NCBI RefSeq assembly: GCF_000814765.1 | Contig: NZ_JWIC01000010.1 | Coordinates: 816,001 to 880,000 of the forward strand | Direction of reading: 5' to 3' | Source: Pseudoalteromonas luteoviolacea | GTDB lineage: Bacteria; Pseudomonadota; Gammaproteobacteria; Enterobacterales; Alteromonadaceae | Length of the DNA stretch: 64,000 bases | Shown: positions 25,279 through 34,617 of the stretch, one piece after another | How positions within the stretch are numbered: position 1 is the stretch's first letter | How the letters are laid out: each line of letters starts with the position of its first letter | The notes under the pieces: generated by a model | Database searches by the model: none | Seen by the model: only the letters and a program-made list of their open reading frames with translations | Told to the model about the DNA's origin: nothing | Made by a program: the position numbers and the translations under genes

Positions 25279-26046
25279 ATGACTTTTTCAAATTCAGGCA
25301 TCGCCCTTATCATTGGTGGCTCAAGCGGTATGGGATACGCTACGGCTAAGCAACTTTTACAAGCAGGCGTCTCAGTCGAGATTGTCGCTAATAATCAACA
25401 CAAGTTAGATTCTGCGATCAGTGCATTAAGTGAGTTAGGCACCGTCACCGGAAGACAAATCAATCTATATGACACTCGATCAGTGATGGCTTTCGCAGAA
25501 GAAGTCGCGAGCTCTTCAACACACTATCGATACCTTGTTAACGCAGCTGGTTACTTCTCGCCAACACCTTTTATTGAGCATTCACTTGCAGACTATGACA
25601 AATACCATGATTTAAATAAAGCCACCTTTTTACTCACGCAAGGCGTGGTTAAGAATATGCAACGTTTCGATGGGGGTAACATGGTCAATATTGGCTCGAT
25701 GTGGGCCAAGCAAGCCATCAAAGCCACCCCTTCTAGTGCATATTCTATGGCTAAAGCTGGGCTGCATGCGTTTACGCAGCATCTCGCAATGGAATTGGCG
25801 GATAACAACATTCGCGTCAATGCTGTCGCCCCTGCGGTTGTGCAAACCCCCATTTACGGTGCATTCATACCGCCCACAGAGATTAAACAAGCGCTTGCCT
25901 CGTTTAATGACTTTCATCCCATTGGCCGAATTGGTGAACCCGTTGATGTCGCAAACAGTATTTTATTTTTACTATCCGATGAGGCAAGTTGGGTAACTGG
26001 CACCATTATGGACGTCGATGGTGGTGTCATGGCTGGTAGAAACTAA
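25279..26046 (+). CDS. Short-chain dehydrogenase/reductase
   Basis: A 255-residue SDR. The nucleotide-binding loop is GGSSGMGYATAK, the active site tyrosine motif is YSMAKAG, with a serine in SSAYS and Asn in VNAAG. It oxidises or reduces a small carbonyl or alcohol with NAD(P)(H). ATG 25279 is chosen over GTG 25273 because AAGAG is well spaced. It lies 38 bases before the cupin gene and is divergent from HxlR, suggesting a reactive-carbonyl response. Substrate unknown. Confidence 0.9.
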   Translation: MTFSNSGIALIIGGSSGMGYATAKQLLQAGVSVEIVANNQHKLDSAISALSELGTVTGRQINLYDTRSVMAFAEEVASSSTHYRYLVNAAGYFSPTPFIEHSLADYDKYHDLNKATFLLTQGVVKNMQRFDGGNMVNIGSMWAKQAIKATPSSAYSMAKAGLHAFTQHLAMELADNNIRVNAVAPAVVQTPIYGAFIPPTEIKQALASFNDFHPIGRIGEPVDVANSILFLLSDEASWVTGTIMDVDGGVMAGRN

Positions 26047-26084
26047 AATAAAACAACAGGGCTTTGGCTCAAAAGGGTAACTCT

Positions 26085-26738
26085 ATGCTAAACATGAATT
26101 TTACGCAGCCGCTTGTGATTAACACCGCCAAGCAGCCTTGGCTTGCCAGTCCCGCCAAAGGCGTTTGGCGAAAGCCTTTGGAACGCGAAGACAAAGAGTC
26201 AGGGCATACCACCAGCATTGTTAAATACGAAGCAGGCTCTGCGTTTAAACCTCACCCACATCCGCTTGGTGAAGAAATATTTGTACTTGAAGGCGTTTTT
26301 TCTGATGAACATGGTGACTATCCAGCAGGCACATACTTACGTAATCCGCCAAATAGTGTACATGCGCCATTTAGCAAACATGGCTGTGTAATTTTTGTCA
26401 AACTCAACCAATTTGACGCCCAAGATTCAAAAACCGTCAGAGTAAACACGCATGAAACACCATGGCAGCCAGGACAAGGTAATTTGCAAGTGATACCACT
26501 GCACAGCTTCGAGCAGCAACATACCGCATTGGTAAAATGGCCTGCCAATGAACAATTTATCCCACACACGCACTTTGGTGGAGAGGAGATCTTGGTCCTT
26601 GAGGGTGAATTTATCGATGAGCGAGGTCAGTACCCTCAAGGCACTTGGCTACGGAGCCCGCACTTGAGCCAACATACCCCCTATGTCGTGCAACCTACTT
26701 TAATCTTGGTCAAAGTAGGACATCTTGCTATTGAATAA
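26085..26738 (+). CDS. Double-cupin protein, ChrR-like
   Basis: A 217-residue protein with two cupin domains, each with the metal-binding pattern: KPHPHPLGEEIFVLEGVFSDE and IPHTHFGGEEILVLEGEFIDE. These match the cupin domain of ChrR anti-sigma factors but without the zinc-binding anti-sigma part, so it is more likely an enzyme or sensor for small oxidants or acyl compounds. ATG 26085 follows AAAAGGG. It is in operon with the SDR. Confidence 0.8.
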   Translation: MLNMNFTQPLVINTAKQPWLASPAKGVWRKPLEREDKESGHTTSIVKYEAGSAFKPHPHPLGEEIFVLEGVFSDEHGDYPAGTYLRNPPNSVHAPFSKHGCVIFVKLNQFDAQDSKTVRVNTHETPWQPGQGNLQVIPLHSFEQQHTALVKWPANEQFIPHTHFGGEEILVLEGEFIDERGQYPQGTWLRSPHLSQHTPYVVQPTLILVKVGHLAIE

Positions 26739-26755
26739 AGCGTGGTGCTTTGACG

Positions 26756-26785
26756 TTGTTGTCTCTAGCCTTACTTGGGTATAAT
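26756..26785 (+). promoter_or_regulatory. Sigma70-type promoter of 26828 gene
   Basis: TTGTTG (26756-26761), 18-base spacer, perfect TATAAT (26780-26785), about 43 bases before the start codon. Confidence 0.6.
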
Positions 26786-26827
26786 CCACGGCATCGCACC
26801 CTATGTAGAAGCAAAACCGGAGCCCAG

Positions 26828-27136
26828 ATGAAAAAACTCTCTAAAGTGCAAGAAAAACAACAAGCACTCGTACTTGATGTGGCAGATAGACTCGAAGCCC
26901 AAGCACGAGAGGAAATCCCCGGCATGCTGCAATGCTGGTTTGATATGGAGTTTCATTTATTTCCGAGCTCGTTATTACTGTGCTTTCAATTCGAGAGTGA
27001 GCAAGCCTTAGAAGCAGCAAAACCCGATTTGCTCAAATGGCAAAAACGCCTCAGCGCCGCTATGGTAAAAAAAGGGGTGATCTTAAAAGATATGCGTAAA
27101 CACTTGGTCTTTACGATGAATGGACCTGAGGATTAG
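26828..27136 (+). CDS. Conserved hypothetical protein, 102 aa
   Basis: A soluble protein: basic N-terminal helix (KKLSKVQEKQQALVLDVADRLEAQ), then a mixed domain with WFDMEFHLFPSSLLLCFQF and a basic helical end. ATG 26828 follows GGAG at a good distance. The gene has its own promoter-like sequence. I do not recognise the family. Confidence 0.7.
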   Translation: MKKLSKVQEKQQALVLDVADRLEAQAREEIPGMLQCWFDMEFHLFPSSLLLCFQFESEQALEAAKPDLLKWQKRLSAAMVKKGVILKDMRKHLVFTMNGPED

Positions 27137-27268
27137 GCTTGGATTGAAGCAAGCCCTAGTTCTCACTCAGTGTTAAACAACACAGCATCATAAAACGATT
27201 AAAGTGAATGGGGTGAACGCTCACCCGATTTATATAGTTGAAAACAAACCTAACAAGTAATTAATACC

Positions 27269-28099
27269 ATGAAATATCTCATTGTTATCGTATCACTGCT
27301 CTTATTATCCGGTTGTAACACCACAACTCGCTATCAGCCCAAAAACAACTATGAAATATTCGTCAATACTTGGTGCTTACAACGCCATAATGCAGACATG
27401 AAATATTGTAGCTGTTTTACAAAAGCGATGGCTGAAGCAACCCCTGATACCACTAAAATGAAAGTGGAACGTGCTGAACCAGGCGCAGTCAATGAACTAT
27501 CAAGTGTGTTACGTAATAATAATCAACTCTTTGCGACATGCGAAAAACAGCGTACGCTCAGTGCCTCACTTGAGCAAATAGTCATCCCCAAAAAAGCCCG
27601 AGCACTGGTTAAGCGCTATGATCAAGATATCTTAACCCCAACTAACAAACTTAATGCTGTTGTCACTAAAAAAATCGGCTATAAGTTTTCTATGCATGAT
27701 AATAGCAACCCTGTAAATCCAAATAACTATACGCAGCTATCAAAATATGAACATGGCGTGCCATATTTTTCAACCTACTATAATGGAGCGCTCGAAAAGC
27801 CTGATCTATATAAAATTGAGCAAGGTGTTAAACATATGCGCTTTTTAGATTATGCGCCAGACACCAAGTCCGGCTGCTCTTTGACTCTAGGAGAGTGTAC
27901 TTATCAAACATCAAGCGGTAACACCAAGAAGATGAAAACAATATTTAAAGAAGGTGTTTGGATCAGTGATGAGCCGAGTTTTTTAGGCAAAAGAGTCATC
28001 GTATTGAGGATATATACCTCGGACGGTCTGCCACTTTATGAGCAGTTAATATTTCACAATGGTAATAAAATAGTCAGAACAAGACACGAACACAATTGA
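27269..28099 (+). CDS. Lipoprotein of unknown function
   Basis: A signal peptide ends in the lipobox LSGC (Cys16). The 276-residue protein has an N-terminal part with paired cysteines (Cys33 in WCLQRH and the CSCF motif) and a longer C-terminal region ending in a beta-rich WISDEPSFLGKRVIVLRIYTSDG. It is probably outer-membrane anchored. No family recognised. A small GGGTGA/TCACCC hairpin (27211-27226) precedes it and may end the previous gene. Confidence 0.7.
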   Translation: MKYLIVIVSLLLLSGCNTTTRYQPKNNYEIFVNTWCLQRHNADMKYCSCFTKAMAEATPDTTKMKVERAEPGAVNELSSVLRNNNQLFATCEKQRTLSASLEQIVIPKKARALVKRYDQDILTPTNKLNAVVTKKIGYKFSMHDNSNPVNPNNYTQLSKYEHGVPYFSTYYNGALEKPDLYKIEQGVKHMRFLDYAPDTKSGCSLTLGECTYQTSSGNTKKMKTIFKEGVWISDEPSFLGKRVIVLRIYTSDGLPLYEQLIFHNGNKIVRTRHEHN

Positions 28100-28479
28100 T
28101 CAGTTTGCGAGAAAGTAGCGCCAAAACCAGCGCTACCCTGTTCTTTGATGTAGTAATGCACACAAAAAACGAGGTTAAGATCGCCAATAACCACATTAAG
28201 TAGCCAATTGATTTTGGCTACTTAATATTAATAAACCCCTCAGCCATAAAACATACCCACAATCCCAGCTTATCTCTTTCGCACTTCGCCTAAAACTCAT
28301 CCAAAAAGTAAATAACCCTTCAAATACTTGGTTTTATAACGCTTAGCATGATCATATATTAGGGACGTTTCGTATTTAGCCTACTTATAACTCATACCAA
28401 AATGGCTCACCACATATAGCAAAGGAGTATGTTTATTGAGCGCTTGGTATCTAGAAATAAGTGTATTAAGGAATAGAAA
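28100..28479. other. Intergenic region with two hairpins upstream of sodC
   Basis: Hairpin GTAGCGC/GCGCTAC (28115-28136) probably ends the lipoprotein gene. A second, perfect 13-bp inverted repeat (ATTAAGTAGCCAA 28195-28207 with its complement 28214-28226) has a six-base loop and no T run. No gene is seen. The rest, 28227-28479, carries the sodC promoter region. Confidence 0.6.
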
Positions 28480-29028
28480 ATGAAAAAAACATTCTCGGCA
28501 GCAGGCATAACTGCCCTCTTCTGCGCTGCCATCTCGACACATGCTCAGGCCACACATCAAATTGGCGAAGTTGCGCATAGTAAAATCATTAATAACCAAG
28601 GCGAACAAATTGGTACCGCCCACTATACCCAAGGTAATGAAGGGGTTTTGATAGAAATCATTGCCCAAAAGCTACCTGCTGGTAAACATGGCATGCACTT
28701 CCATGAAGTGGGCACTTGCGTTGACCAGCACCACTTTAAAAAAGCAAAAGGGCACATCATGCCATCGGGAAAGCCGCATGGATATTACCACCCTAAAGGC
28801 CCCCACGAAGGCAACTTACCTAACTTAATTGTTCGTAAAGATGGTACGGTTCATGTGGAGCTATATACCGAGCTGGTCTCAATTAGCGGTCGCGGAAACA
28901 AGCCCGCCTTGCTAGATGACAACGGCTCGGTGCTGATGATCCATGCCAATGAGGATGATCACCTCACTCAGCCTATCGGTGGTTCTGGTAGTCGAATTGG
29001 GTGTGGGATTGTGATCGCTGGTAAATAA
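28480..29028 (+). CDS. sodC: Periplasmic Cu/Zn superoxide dismutase
   Basis: Dismutates superoxide in the periplasm. A signal peptide (1-24, ending AQA) precedes the mature enzyme. Metal ligands are visible in GMHFHEVGTC, PHGYYHPKGPHEG and MIHANEDDH, and the C-terminal GSGSRIGCGIV supplies the second disulfide cysteine and the active-site arginine. The length of 182 aa is normal. AAGGAA precedes the ATG. Monocistronic, convergent with the CadC-like regulator. Confidence 0.95.
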   Translation: MKKTFSAAGITALFCAAISTHAQATHQIGEVAHSKIINNQGEQIGTAHYTQGNEGVLIEIIAQKLPAGKHGMHFHEVGTCVDQHHFKKAKGHIMPSGKPHGYYHPKGPHEGNLPNLIVRKDGTVHVELYTELVSISGRGNKPALLDDNGSVLMIHANEDDHLTQPIGGSGSRIGCGIVIAGK

Positions 29029-29039
29029 GTTATCAAGGA

Positions 29040-29064
29040 CGAAGTCGTCGACTCAGCGACTTCG
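29040..29064. terminator. Bidirectional hairpin terminator
   Basis: CGAAGTCG (29040-29047) pairs with CGACTTCG (29057-29064) between the convergent sodC and CadC-like genes. Confidence 0.65.
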
Positions 29065-29099
29065 GCATTTATAGCAGTGGGTATAGTCACCACGTGCAA

Positions 29100-31394
29100 T
29101 TATCCCACGCCATGATTCAGCCGCACACGTAACGCTTCGCGCGCTTGCTCGTGTTGTTTTAACAACGCTTTAAATTGCGCTTCACTGTGCAAAGGCGCAA
29201 GTAAGAGATCTTGTGCCAGTGTCCACCATTGCTGGTGAAATGATTCTACCCACCCCATTTCGAGAGCTTGACGCAAAAACACCAGCGCCTGCGGCGTGTT
29301 ACCCAGCTGTGCATGCACTTGAGCCAGTACAAATCGCACTTGGGTTTGATCAAATACGGGTTGCTGCTGCAGAAACTTATCTATCTCTTGAAATAAATAC
29401 GCTGCATATTCCAAGCTACCTAATTGCTTTATCACAGCAGCATACAAGGCAACCGCTTGATAGTTATCTGCCGTTAAGTCAAAAGACCCCCTATCACTTT
29501 GGTTCTGCCACTGGGGATAAAGTTGCAATAAAGTCTGTTTTGCCGCCTCGAGTTTACCACCTTGAAATTGCGCATACGCCAACTCTAACCGAGCTTGTGC
29601 ACTGTAAGGTAATTGAAATACTCGGTTTTGTATCAATGCCAAGATCTGCTTGTTTTGATTTTGCTCACTCAAAGCCAGTACCTGCAAAGTGTGTCTGAAA
29701 TGACCATGTAGCGGTTGCATTTTATCTAATAAAGATGCTGCGGCCTGTTTCGCACCGACACTCAAGTACGCCAATACTTGCTGTTCACACACTTCAATAC
29801 TGGAACAGGTATCGAAAAGTGCTGGCGTCTGTTGATGCCAAGCAAACATCTGGGCAATAGAGGAGATCGTATGCCGGCTCACTTTTGCAGCATTGAACAG
29901 TTGAGCATCTGAGTTGGCTTCTAAGCGGATTGCTTGCTGATACACACGCTGCGCAGAGTCATGCTTAGCCATCGACGTTAATAAAAAGCTCAGCGCACGT
30001 TTTAAAGAGGCGGATAATGGATTTAAAACGATTGCTTGTTCTAAATGCGTAACTGCGTCCGATTGCTTCCCTAAACGAGTGAGCAGTGTGCTATACCACA
30101 AGTGCGTAATGGCACTGCTTTGCACCTCAAGAGACTGCTCAAACGCTGTTTGCGATTGGCGGTATAGCGCAAAATCTCCCGTGGCTTTGGCTTGATCCGA
30201 TAACAGCATGCCATAAGTTGCCAATGCCATGGCCGAGTCAGGCTTAATTTTCAAGGCAGCTGAAATATGTGGCATCGCTGCATTGATCGCATCCAGCTCG
30301 GGCAAGTTGCCATACGTATGTAAAAAGGCGTAACTAATGGCCAAACCGATATGGGCGTCAGCATAATCAGGCTCGAGTTCTAGGCTGTGTTGAAAATAGT
30401 TAACTGCTTTTTGTAACGAGCCAGGAGTACGTTGACGCCAATGATATTGCCCCATTAAATACCACTCATACGCCTGGGCATTAACACGTAATGGCTCTGC
30501 TCCCTCCTTTTTAAAATGAGGCGAGATCACCCCTTTTAAGTAAGTACTTACATCATCTTGAAGCTCAAAAATCTGAGGTGTTTTACCATCAAAGATTTTT
30601 GACCACAATAACTGACCCGATTTAGCGTTCACAATCCGAATTTGAACACGTATTTGCTCCCCCAATTTTTGAATACTACCGTGCAATACGCTCTCGACTT
30701 GCAGTGCACGCCCAACTTCTGTGACATGGTCGCTGTTTTGATAGATAAACGAAGAGTCTCTTGAAATCACTTTGAGGGATTTAATTTGAGAGAGTTGAGA
30801 TATGATCCCATCAGATAACCCTGCCGCAAAATACTGGCTGTCTTGTTGGGGGCTCAAATCCGCAAAAGGCAAAACGGCAATCGAGCCAATGCGTACCTGT
30901 TCAATATCGCCACTTTCAAGGCTTACTACCCATTGCCATATAATGACACTGAGCACAATTAAGCCCAGCAATACCCTATTTTTAATAGGCACGCACAATT
31001 TATCCGTCCTGATTTCACCCTCAATCTCTTGAGCGTGTGTCACCAAGACATACCCTTCATTCGGTATTGTTTTGATAAATTTAGGGCTACGGGCATCATC
31101 ATCGAGAGCTTTGCGAATTTTGCTCATCGTCACTGACAAGATATCCGCAGTGACCACCTTTCCCGCCCAAACCTGTTCAAATATGAGTTCTTTGCTGACC
31201 GTATTACCCGCTTGTTGGATCAAAAGCATTAATAGCTGCATGCTTTTATTATCCAGCGTACGAGTCTGCTCGCCATTATTAATGCTGTTGCGCTTAGGAC
31301 ATACGCGCCAAGGGCCAAGCTGAAACTGTTGGCTATATTTCACTGCTTCTTCCCCAGTATTTACCAACCCGTTTGTTGAGCCACGCTTATTCAC
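29100..31394 (-). CDS. CadC-like membrane regulator with TPR periplasmic domain
   Basis: A 764-residue one-component regulator. Residues about 20-120 form an OmpR-type winged helix (FQLGPWRVCPKRNSINNG, VSKELIFEQVWAGKVVTADILSVTMSKIRKAL). A membrane helix follows at about 137-156, then a TolB-like segment (GSIAVLPFADLSPQQDSQYFAAGLSDGI) and tetratricopeptide-like helices to the end. DNA binding would take place at the membrane with periplasmic sensing. It is divergent from a secreted propeller protein, a likely target. Confidence 0.85.
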   Translation of the reverse strand: MNKRGSTNGLVNTGEEAVKYSQQFQLGPWRVCPKRNSINNGEQTRTLDNKSMQLLMLLIQQAGNTVSKELIFEQVWAGKVVTADILSVTMSKIRKALDDDARSPKFIKTIPNEGYVLVTHAQEIEGEIRTDKLCVPIKNRVLLGLIVLSVIIWQWVVSLESGDIEQVRIGSIAVLPFADLSPQQDSQYFAAGLSDGIISQLSQIKSLKVISRDSSFIYQNSDHVTEVGRALQVESVLHGSIQKLGEQIRVQIRIVNAKSGQLLWSKIFDGKTPQIFELQDDVSTYLKGVISPHFKKEGAEPLRVNAQAYEWYLMGQYHWRQRTPGSLQKAVNYFQHSLELEPDYADAHIGLAISYAFLHTYGNLPELDAINAAMPHISAALKIKPDSAMALATYGMLLSDQAKATGDFALYRQSQTAFEQSLEVQSSAITHLWYSTLLTRLGKQSDAVTHLEQAIVLNPLSASLKRALSFLLTSMAKHDSAQRVYQQAIRLEANSDAQLFNAAKVSRHTISSIAQMFAWHQQTPALFDTCSSIEVCEQQVLAYLSVGAKQAAASLLDKMQPLHGHFRHTLQVLALSEQNQNKQILALIQNRVFQLPYSAQARLELAYAQFQGGKLEAAKQTLLQLYPQWQNQSDRGSFDLTADNYQAVALYAAVIKQLGSLEYAAYLFQEIDKFLQQQPVFDQTQVRFVLAQVHAQLGNTPQALVFLRQALEMGWVESFHQQWWTLAQDLLLAPLHSEAQFKALLKQHEQAREALRVRLNHGVG

Positions 31395-31611
31395 TTTTAA
31401 ACCCTATTTTTATTATTATTTACTCGATAACCCACATGTAAAAATGACAAAAGCCAATCAGGCACTTAGCTAGAGACCTTGCTTTATCATACAGCAGCGC
31501 CACAAAACTGCTAAACCACCTTATTTAGCCCATAAACACACTATATCTAACAAACTGAAATTTATAGATATATTTTTTAACCTTTATACTTTGGAAAATT
31601 TAAGGTGTTTT

Positions 31612-31630
31612 AAGTTGTTCACTTCAACTT
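31612..31630. promoter_or_regulatory. AAGTTG-N7-CAACTT inverted repeat upstream of secreted protein
   Basis: A 6-bp inverted repeat with a seven-base centre, about 46 bases before the ATG at 31676, between the CadC-like gene and its divergent neighbour. It is a candidate operator. Confidence 0.3.
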
Positions 31631-31675
31631 GTCATATAGCCTGTGATGGCATTGCATTAAACTTAAGAGGCTCTT

Positions 31676-32536
31676 ATGACCACAAAATTAAAATTACAAC
31701 GCGTTATTGCATTCACTCTCTTGATCAGCAGTAGTGTAACAGCCCAAGTCAGCAACTTAACCAAAACCAGTCCAAAAGTGACAGGACCATACCTTGGGCA
31801 AACACCGCCTCACCTAATACCGAAACCATTCGCCCCCGGCATTGTTGATACGGATAAATACCTTGAAAGTGAAGTACTGTTTTTACCTGACATGAGCGCT
31901 TTGTCTTTCACCCGCTATGGTGAGCAAGCCGACTCCACTTTTTATCTCATGCAATACCAAAACAACCAGTGGTATCACAAGCAAATTCCTGCCGAAGAAG
32001 TCAAAACATATAGTGAGCAATTCAGCCCAAGTGTTGAAAAGCTTAAAAGTATTCCTGTGTTTAAAAACATTCCTGTGGTCGGCTACACAACATCATCTGA
32101 CGGTACTCACTATTTTTATGTGTTAGATTTAAAAGATGGTAGCGGTCATATGAGCTATTCGCGACGTATTAATGGCCACTATGAACCCCCGATTAAAATG
32201 AGTTCAGCCATTAATCAAGGCAAATATATTGCTCACCCTTTTATCGCCCCAGATGAATCTTATTTAATGTGGGACGCCGAAGTTGAAGGGGCAAATACGC
32301 CTGATATCTTCATTAGCTTTAAGCAAAAAGACGGCTCTTGGGGCGAGGCCATCAATATGGGTGATACCATTAATACCCCGCTGTATGAGCAAAGGCCTAA
32401 AGTCACGCCAGATGGCAAATACTTGTTTTATTGGAAAGGCGATGTAAAAACAAGCGCTGATGGCAGCCGCTATGTTATTGGAGGTCCGCATTGGGTGGAT
32501 GCCAAAATCATTGACACACTCAGACCAAAAACATAA
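31676..32536 (+). CDS. Secreted PD40/WD40-like propeller protein
   Basis: A signal peptide (about 1-24, ending VTA) precedes a 260-residue protein with repeated beta-propeller blades of PD40 type: SFTRYGEQADSTFYLMQYQNNQWY, SSDGTHYFYVLD, APDESYLMWDAE and TPDGKYLFYWKGD. The mature start (TGPYLGQTPPHLIPKPFAPGIV) is a pattern seen in exported marine bacterial proteins. It is probably a periplasmic or secreted binding protein. Function unknown; it is divergent from the CadC-like regulator. Confidence 0.75.
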   Translation: MTTKLKLQRVIAFTLLISSSVTAQVSNLTKTSPKVTGPYLGQTPPHLIPKPFAPGIVDTDKYLESEVLFLPDMSALSFTRYGEQADSTFYLMQYQNNQWYHKQIPAEEVKTYSEQFSPSVEKLKSIPVFKNIPVVGYTTSSDGTHYFYVLDLKDGSGHMSYSRRINGHYEPPIKMSSAINQGKYIAHPFIAPDESYLMWDAEVEGANTPDIFISFKQKDGSWGEAINMGDTINTPLYEQRPKVTPDGKYLFYWKGDVKTSADGSRYVIGGPHWVDAKIIDTLRPKT

Positions 32537-32565
32537 CGATACGACCTCCATACACTCTAAAAAAA

Positions 32566-32593
32566 CAAAAACCAGATTCAACTCTGGTTTTTG
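32566..32593. terminator. Strong bidirectional terminator
   Basis: CAAAAACCAGA (32566-32576), loop TTCAAC, TCTGGTTTTTG (32583-32593). A/T runs on both sides serve the secreted protein gene and the MCP operon. Confidence 0.85.
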
Positions 32594-32645
32594 TTAATCA
32601 TAGACAGACATCCTATGCGTTTCTGCCGACGAACTTCTCCAATAA

Positions 32646-34283
32646 TCACGCCAATTTAAAGCGGTTAATCATTCTCATCATGTCTTCAGAAACCTGACTG
32701 AGCTCTTCACTGGCGGTGGCCATCAAAGTGGACTCACTGGCCAGCGACGTTGAGCCATCATTTAAATTGGCCACATTTTGATTGATGCCATTCACCGTCA
32801 TGGTTTGCTGCTCAGTGGCGGCGGATATCTGCTGGTTCATACCTTGAATGGCATGAACCTCTTGGGCAATCTCATTGAGTGCATCGCCCGCTGATGAGGA
32901 AATCTCTGAGGTGTTTGACGCTTTTTCTGCACCTTTACTCATTACCTCTACGGCTTGCTCAGCCCCAGCTTGTAGCTTTTCAATGATGGTTTGAATTTCA
33001 ATCGTGGACTCTTGTGTGCGCAATGACAAGGTGCGTACTTCATCGGCCACCACCGCAAAACCTCGCCCTGCTTCGCCAGCACGAGCCGCTTCAATCGCCG
33101 CATTAAGGGCCAATAAGTTAGTTTGCTCAGCGATACCTCGGATCACCTCTAATACGGTATCTACATTGCGACTATCCGCAGCAAGCTGCGCTATCACTTG
33201 GCTGGCCTCGCCAATGTCTTGTGCCAGTAATTGCGACTTTTGAATATTGCATTCGATGATCTCTAAACTTTGCTCTGTCTGCTTGGCCGCTTTAACACTA
33301 AACTCCGAGGCATCGACCGTTCTACCTGACACTTCGGTCACGGCTGTGAGCATCTCACTCATGGCGCCGGCTAGCTGTTCAGTGTCACTTCGTTGTTGAT
33401 TCAAGTTCATATCAACCGATGATACCGAAGACGACAAACGATTAGCAGAGTCAGACAACTGCGTGCCTGCTGCACTGACACTGAGCATAATATCTTGAAT
33501 AGAGCCAACAAAGCGGTTGAAATACTGTGCCAAATCAATCAGCTCTTTGCTGCCTTCCTCTTTTAATCGTTGGGTTAAATCCCCTTCGCCACTGGCCAAA
33601 TCTCGCATCGCAGACACCGTACTCTTAATCGGTTTTGTGATGCTACGAATGAAGTAAATCACCAAGGTCGATAACACTGCCAATACCATGACGACATTCA
33701 TCAATGAAATCATCTGCGACTGCGCAATGTCTTCTTCTAAGGCAGTAATATTGATACCAGTGCCTATCATCCAATCCCACTCGTGGAAATAATCCGCATA
33801 ACTGGTTTTGGGGGTCAGCTCTGTGGCATCTGGTGAGGTTTTCCAAAGATACTCAACAAACCCACCACCGCTTTTGCCAGTTGCGTACAGCTCTTCAACA
33901 AATAGCTTTCCGTTACCATCTTTGAGCGGCAAGATATTGGTCCCAAGTAAATGCTTAAGTCCCGATGCGAGCTGTATACCGTCTTTATCGGCAACAAAGA
34001 TGTAATTACCATTATCGAAACGCATCGCGGAAATCGACACCAGCGCTAAACGCTTTGCTTCCTCTTCACTGAGTGCGCCGCTTCTACTTTGCTCATAATA
34101 GTGATTGATCACACCCAGCGCACTTTCGATGATCAGCTGCACGCCATACTCGTAATTCGCACGCATATGCTTGTTGGTGTTGTGTGCATCCAACAAAGAG
34201 TTAGCAAACAAACCAATGGCAAATAACACCACTATCATCCACGCCCGCGTGCTGATGGGCGCATTATGAATTGAAAAGTTCAT
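32646..34283 (-). CDS. Methyl-accepting chemotaxis protein with sCache domain
   Basis: A 545-residue chemoreceptor. Membrane helix 1 (about 12-30), a periplasmic single Cache domain (about 35-185; FDNGNYIFVADKDGIQLASG, WDWMIGTGINI), membrane helix 2, HAMP (about 214-266), and a cytoplasmic signalling hairpin with the conserved tip EQTNLLALNAAIEAARAGEAGRGFAVVADEVRTLS. No CheW-binding pentapeptide or CheR tether is seen at the C terminus. It is the last gene of an operon with an 81-aa protein and an NHL-repeat protein. Confidence 0.92.
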   Translation of the reverse strand: MNFSIHNAPISTRAWMIVVLFAIGLFANSLLDAHNTNKHMRANYEYGVQLIIESALGVINHYYEQSRSGALSEEEAKRLALVSISAMRFDNGNYIFVADKDGIQLASGLKHLLGTNILPLKDGNGKLFVEELYATGKSGGGFVEYLWKTSPDATELTPKTSYADYFHEWDWMIGTGINITALEEDIAQSQMISLMNVVMVLAVLSTLVIYFIRSITKPIKSTVSAMRDLASGEGDLTQRLKEEGSKELIDLAQYFNRFVGSIQDIMLSVSAAGTQLSDSANRLSSSVSSVDMNLNQQRSDTEQLAGAMSEMLTAVTEVSGRTVDASEFSVKAAKQTEQSLEIIECNIQKSQLLAQDIGEASQVIAQLAADSRNVDTVLEVIRGIAEQTNLLALNAAIEAARAGEAGRGFAVVADEVRTLSLRTQESTIEIQTIIEKLQAGAEQAVEVMSKGAEKASNTSEISSSAGDALNEIAQEVHAIQGMNQQISAATEQQTMTVNGINQNVANLNDGSTSLASESTLMATASEELSQVSEDMMRMINRFKLA

Positions 34284-34295
34284 GACACCTCCTTG

Positions 34296-34541
34296 TTACT
34301 CGTGCGGACCAGTCACTTTCTTGGCAGAAAAACTGGTTTCATGACTGGTATACAGGCGTCGCAATGCATCTTTGCACGACCCCTCATCTTCAGCATTGGT
34401 TTCAACATGCTTAATTACATCCTGAAACTGTTGCATTAATTGTTTAGAGTCTGCCTCTGATTTTTGGCAAACGCCGTTCGGCTCTTGTGACTTTCGGTGT
34501 GACAGCTTTTTACCCTGTGCACGCTTAAATACGCTTTCCAT
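34296..34541 (-). CDS. Small protein between NHL and MCP genes, 81 aa
   Basis: A basic then acidic helical protein (VFKRAQGKKLSHRKSQEP, then SKQLMQQFQDVIKHVETNAEDEGSCKDALRRLYTSHE). No signal peptide or membrane segment. ATG 34541 follows GGGGGAG. It ends 12 bases before the MCP start, so it is co-transcribed with it. It could be an adaptor for the receptor. No family recognised. Confidence 0.7.
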   Translation of the reverse strand: MESVFKRAQGKKLSHRKSQEPNGVCQKSEADSKQLMQQFQDVIKHVETNAEDEGSCKDALRRLYTSHETSFSAKKVTGPHE

Positions 34542-34617
34542 AACTCCCCCTGGCATTACCTGTACACATGGCTACGTTTACATACCACGTCCAGTCATAG
34601 CGGATGTACAGTCCTTG

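Noticed and set aside
28429..28470. Very short ORF before sodC with AAAGGAG upstream
   Set aside because: The ribosome binding site is only one base from the ATG, too close to be used, so I do not call it a leader peptide.
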